Of a stretch of DNA of 6,267 nt, positions 4,356 to 6,267 are shown in pieces; within the stretch, counting starts at the first letter, position 1, and each line of letters starts with the position of its first letter. A program made the translations under genes and the position numbers. The notes beneath the pieces are model-generated. The model did no database searches and was not told where the DNA came from. It worked only from the letters and a program-made list of their open reading frames with translations. Origin of the DNA: Nitrospirota bacterium (GTDB lineage: Bacteria > Nitrospirota > Thermodesulfovibrionia > Thermodesulfovibrionales > JdFR-85); the NCBI GenBank assembly GCA_013151785.1, contig JAADHP010000115.1, positions 1 through 6,267 on the forward strand, read 5' to 3'.

Positions 4356-6267
4356 AGTCCTGCAGATGGATATGTTTATCTTGGCAAGATACAGATCAAC
4401 CATATAAGCACCTCCTTTCCCGACAGGATAGCCCTTGACAGCATGGGCAATCTCTATGTAGTAGACGGGTACAACAGCCATGTAATGAAGTATGACAGCC
4501 ATGGCAACTACACAGGGGATATAAAGGTGGAAGATGCCTCTGCGGTAGCCATTGCACCTGACGGAAGGCTGTATATAGGAGCCAATGGAACCAGTCCACT
4601 GGTGGGTATATACGAAGGAGACACACTGAAGGGGTATCTTGGCAAAGGGCCTGGTGAGTTTGGCTCGGTAAGGGACATAGCAGTGGATGAAGACACAGGC
4701 AACGTATATGTAGTGGACAGTAAGAGGAATCTTGTAGGTGTATACACAGCCAGTGGTGAACACATAAGGGACATAGGAGGGCTCAGCTATCCCCAGGCAG
4801 TAGATGTAGCGGACTCAGAGGTCTACATAGTGGATGCACCTGTAGTAAAGGACCCCACTGGAGGTGGCAACACCACCAGTGCCAGGGTAAGCATATATGA
4901 CAGTGAAGGTGGATTAATAAGGAGTTTCGAGGACTTTCTTGCCTTTGGTGGCCACATGGTAAGGCCCCAGGACATCACAGTAGATCCAGATGGATACATA
5001 CTCATACCTGAGGCCATAGCACAGGCAGTACTTGTATATGATGGCAGTGGCAACTACATGGGCCAGATAAAGGCTGACACAGAGACACTCTACATAGCCA
5101 GGTCAACAGCCCTTGGCAGGGACAGGAAGCTCTATGTCAGCTCCAACATGACCAAAAGCATACTGATCTTTGGACTTGATGGATACACAGACCTGCAGGT
5201 AAGCCCTGAGATGCTGAACTATCTCTGTCAGCCTGGCGTTGCACCACAGGCTCAGCAGATAACCATAAGCAACACAGGCACAGGCAGCCTGAATTATAAA
5301 ATTACAGCCACAGAGGGCTGGATAAAGACAGCCATTGACAGTGGCACATTGGGACCTGGAGAGAGCAGACAGATAGCGATAGAGATAGATGCAGGTACAC
5401 TACAGCCTGGCAACTACACAGGCAGGGTAGTGGTAAGCACTGACACTGGAGCCACAGAAGAGGTAACCATAGAGCTTCAGGTAGTAGAGCCACCAAGGAT
5501 TACAGTAACCCCTCAGGAATTATATTTCACAGCCACAGCAGGAGGCAGCAACCCCTCCTCCCAGGCACTGCTCATACAGATAAAAGGGGAAATAACTGCT
5601 CAGGTAGTATGGACAGCCACTGTACAGGGTGGCTGGTTAAACATAACACCCTCCACAGGCACAGGGGACACAGTGACCCAGGCACTGGTGGATGTAGACA
5701 TCACAGGACTTGTAGCAGGGGTATATGATGGCAGGGTGGTAATAGAGGCCTCTGGTGTAGAAAACTCACCCGTAGAGGTACCGGTACAGCTACACCTGAG
5801 CAGCAGCGGCAGTATCCATGTGAGAACCAACCTGTCTCAGGCAGGCTTCAGGATAACCGGGCCTGTACAGTATGAAGGAACAGGCATGGACTGGTCTGTA
5901 CAGGGGGTGCCTGATGGTGTATACAGGATAGAATACACTGATGTACCTGGATACACAAGGCCCCCGTCGGAAGAGAAAGTCCTGTCAGGCGGTGGTGAGA
6001 TACAATTCATCGGACAGTACAGGGAGGCAAAGGAGAGGATACTGGTCAGTTATGACAGAGGCAGGAGGAGGCCGGCAGTAATAAAGATAATGGATGACAC
6101 AGGCAGGCAGATAAAAAAGATAAAGGCCTTTCCCAGCAGGAAGGTTGGACTGTCCATAGCCACAGGAGACATAGACGGAGACGGAGTGGACGAGATAATA
6201 GCCGGGCTTCTGATGGGCGGTTCAGAGGTAGCACTATACAGAGCAGACGGGGAAGAGATAGGAAGGT
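4269..6267 (+). CDS. Exported NHL-BACON-PEGA-FG-GAP multidomain protein, 3'-truncated by window edge
   Basis: The frame is open for 666 codons to the window end with no stop. The start ATG is the first after an in-frame TAG (4248-4250); AGAGGGG lies 11 nt upstream. A signal peptide (1-29) is followed by an NHL-type beta-propeller (about 52-306), two BACON-like immunoglobulin-fold domains (about 308-407 and 410-513), a PEGA-like domain (about 514-585) and the first FG-GAP/VCBS-type repeats (from about 590), with the calcium-loop motif DIDGDGVDE at 634-642. I see no enzyme motif and only one cysteine (320). These domain types usually mediate protein, carbohydrate or surface binding, so an extracellular or cell-surface scaffold or adhesion role is inferred; the actual ligand is unknown. 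Codon use is strongly skewed: about 44 of 54 Ile codons are ATA, against 7 of 21 in rnhB. A C-terminal anchor, if present, lies beyond the window. Confidence 0.88.
   Translation, partial: MGKRGLKGYFYFFLLLLVVSALNNIPAEASPADGYVYLGKIQINHISTSFPDRIALDSMGNLYVVDGYNSHVMKYDSHGNYTGDIKVEDASAVAIAPDGRLYIGANGTSPLVGIYEGDTLKGYLGKGPGEFGSVRDIAVDEDTGNVYVVDSKRNLVGVYTASGEHIRDIGGLSYPQAVDVADSEVYIVDAPVVKDPTGGGNTTSARVSIYDSEGGLIRSFEDFLAFGGHMVRPQDITVDPDGYILIPEAIAQAVLVYDGSGNYMGQIKADTETLYIARSTALGRDRKLYVSSNMTKSILIFGLDGYTDLQVSPEMLNYLCQPGVAPQAQQITISNTGTGSLNYKITATEGWIKTAIDSGTLGPGESRQIAIEIDAGTLQPGNYTGRVVVSTDTGATEEVTIELQVVEPPRITVTPQELYFTATAGGSNPSSQALLIQIKGEITAQVVWTATVQGGWLNITPSTGTGDTVTQALVDVDITGLVAGVYDGRVVIEASGVENSPVEVPVQLHLSSSGSIHVRTNLSQAGFRITGPVQYEGTGMDWSVQGVPDGVYRIEYTDVPGYTRPPSEEKVLSGGGEIQFIGQYREAKERILVSYDRGRRRPAVIKIMDDTGRQIKKIKAFPSRKVGLSIATGDIDGDGVDEIIAGLLMGGSEVALYRADGEEIGR
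4422..5189 (+). repeat. Six NHL-like propeller blades within the exported protein
   Basis: Blades begin near residues 52, 89, 134, 171, 229 and 272. Each has the pattern of a hydrophobic-Asp strand, D-x-x-G-x-hydrophobic-Y-hydrophobic-V/I-x-D, and a closing strand with V-x-hydrophobic-Y-D-x-x-G. The clearest are IALDSMGNLYVVDGYNSHV and IAVDEDTGNVYVVDSKRNLV. Two blades end in nearly the same segment (GNYTGDIK and GNYMGQIK, DNA at 4503 and 5049). Six blades fit a closed propeller, which in NHL proteins is a binding platform. Blade limits are approximate. Confidence 0.8.
5190..5807 (+). repeat. Two tandem BACON-like domains within the exported protein
   Basis: Each unit of about 100 residues opens with a V-S/T-P strand and has a buried GW in mid-domain and a late PG-x-Y / AGVYDGRVVI strand. 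Unit 1 includes ISNTGTGSLNYKITATEGWI and GNYTGRVVVST; unit 2 includes LYFTATAGGSNPSSQALLI, WTATVQGGWLNITPSTGTG and VYDGRVVIEA. This is the BACON-type immunoglobulin-like pattern, often linked to carbohydrate or mucin binding in Bacteroidetes proteins. The two copies differ enough to be an old duplication. Confidence 0.78.
5808..6023 (+). other. PEGA-like beta domain within the exported protein
   Basis: Residues about 514-585 start GSIHVRTNLSQAGFRITGP and continue with WSVQGVPDGVYRIEYTDVPGY. This is the S-I-x-V-x-(T/S)-N-x-x-x-A-x-(F/V)-x-I-x-G-P plus G-x-Y-x-I-x-Y pattern of PEGA and related surface-layer beta domains. The assignment is by pattern only. Confidence 0.6.
6036..6267 (+). other. 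Start of FG-GAP/VCBS-like repeat region, cut by window end
   Basis: From residue 590 the sequence reads RILVSYDRGRRRPAVIKIMDD, then a VGLSIATGDIDGDGVDEIIAGL stretch (given here in part of its length) and VALYRADGEEIG. The aspartates of DIDGDGVDE fit a calcium-binding loop, and the DGDG-x-D-E-I-I-x-G pattern is typical of FG-GAP propeller repeats. More repeats probably follow outside the window. Confidence 0.75.

Noticed and set aside
4314..5830. Reverse-strand open frames opposite the exported-protein gene
   Set aside because: The + strand frame is continuous, with signal peptide and recognisable domains. The reverse frames are fragmentary, have odd composition and arise from the biased codons.
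1..6267. CRISPR array, tRNA or rRNA gene, insertion sequence or prophage
   Set aside because: No spaced direct repeats, cloverleaf-like segments, transposase or integrase motifs, or terminal inverted repeats were seen on either strand.

Overview
The window joins a conserved translation and RNA-processing gene cluster to the start of a large exported surface or extracellular protein. All genes are on the + strand. The order ffh - rpsP - khpA - rimM - trmD - rplS - rnhB is widespread in Desulfobacterota, Nitrospirota and Firmicutes. Base composition is moderate, Ile is often ATA and Arg is often AGG. Those codon habits and the NHL/BACON/FG-GAP protein downstream suggest a Nitrospirota- or Desulfobacterota-like bacterium. 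The sequence alone does not settle the phylum, so treat that as inference.

Positions 1-1083 hold the 3' three-quarters of ffh, the SRP GTPase; its 5' end lies outside the window. A 90-bp AT-rich gap with a plausible promoter leads to rpsP (S16, TTG start, very strong Shine-Dalgarno) and khpA (small KH RNA-binding protein). A near-textbook intrinsic terminator (1694-1726) follows. Only 7 nt after its T-tract comes the ATG of rimM, which has no visible Shine-Dalgarno. rimM, trmD, rplS and rnhB then run as an overlapping chain (4-, 10- and 4-bp overlaps). The products cooperate in ribosome and tRNA maturation: S16 and L19 are ribosomal proteins, RimM matures the 30S head, TrmD makes m1G37 in tRNA, KhpA is an RNA chaperone-like protein, Ffh targets nascent chains to the membrane, and RNase HII removes ribonucleotides from DNA.

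Positions 3927-4268 are non-coding: a weak terminator after rnhB, an AT-rich stretch, a good extended -10 promoter, and an approximately 80-nt leader with a hairpin and several G-runs. From 4269 to the window end runs an open reading frame of 666 codons without a stop. It encodes a signal peptide, a six-bladed NHL-type propeller, two BACON-like beta-sandwich domains, a PEGA-like domain and the start of an FG-GAP/VCBS-type calcium-binding repeat region. Its codon use is markedly more ATA-biased than that of the neighbouring housekeeping gene rnhB.

The points most worth a second look are the terminator and SD-less start at rimM, the multidomain exported protein with its codon bias and structured leader, and a D-to-E change at the TrmD position equivalent to the E. 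coli catalytic Asp169. I found no CRISPR array, insertion sequence, tRNA or rRNA.
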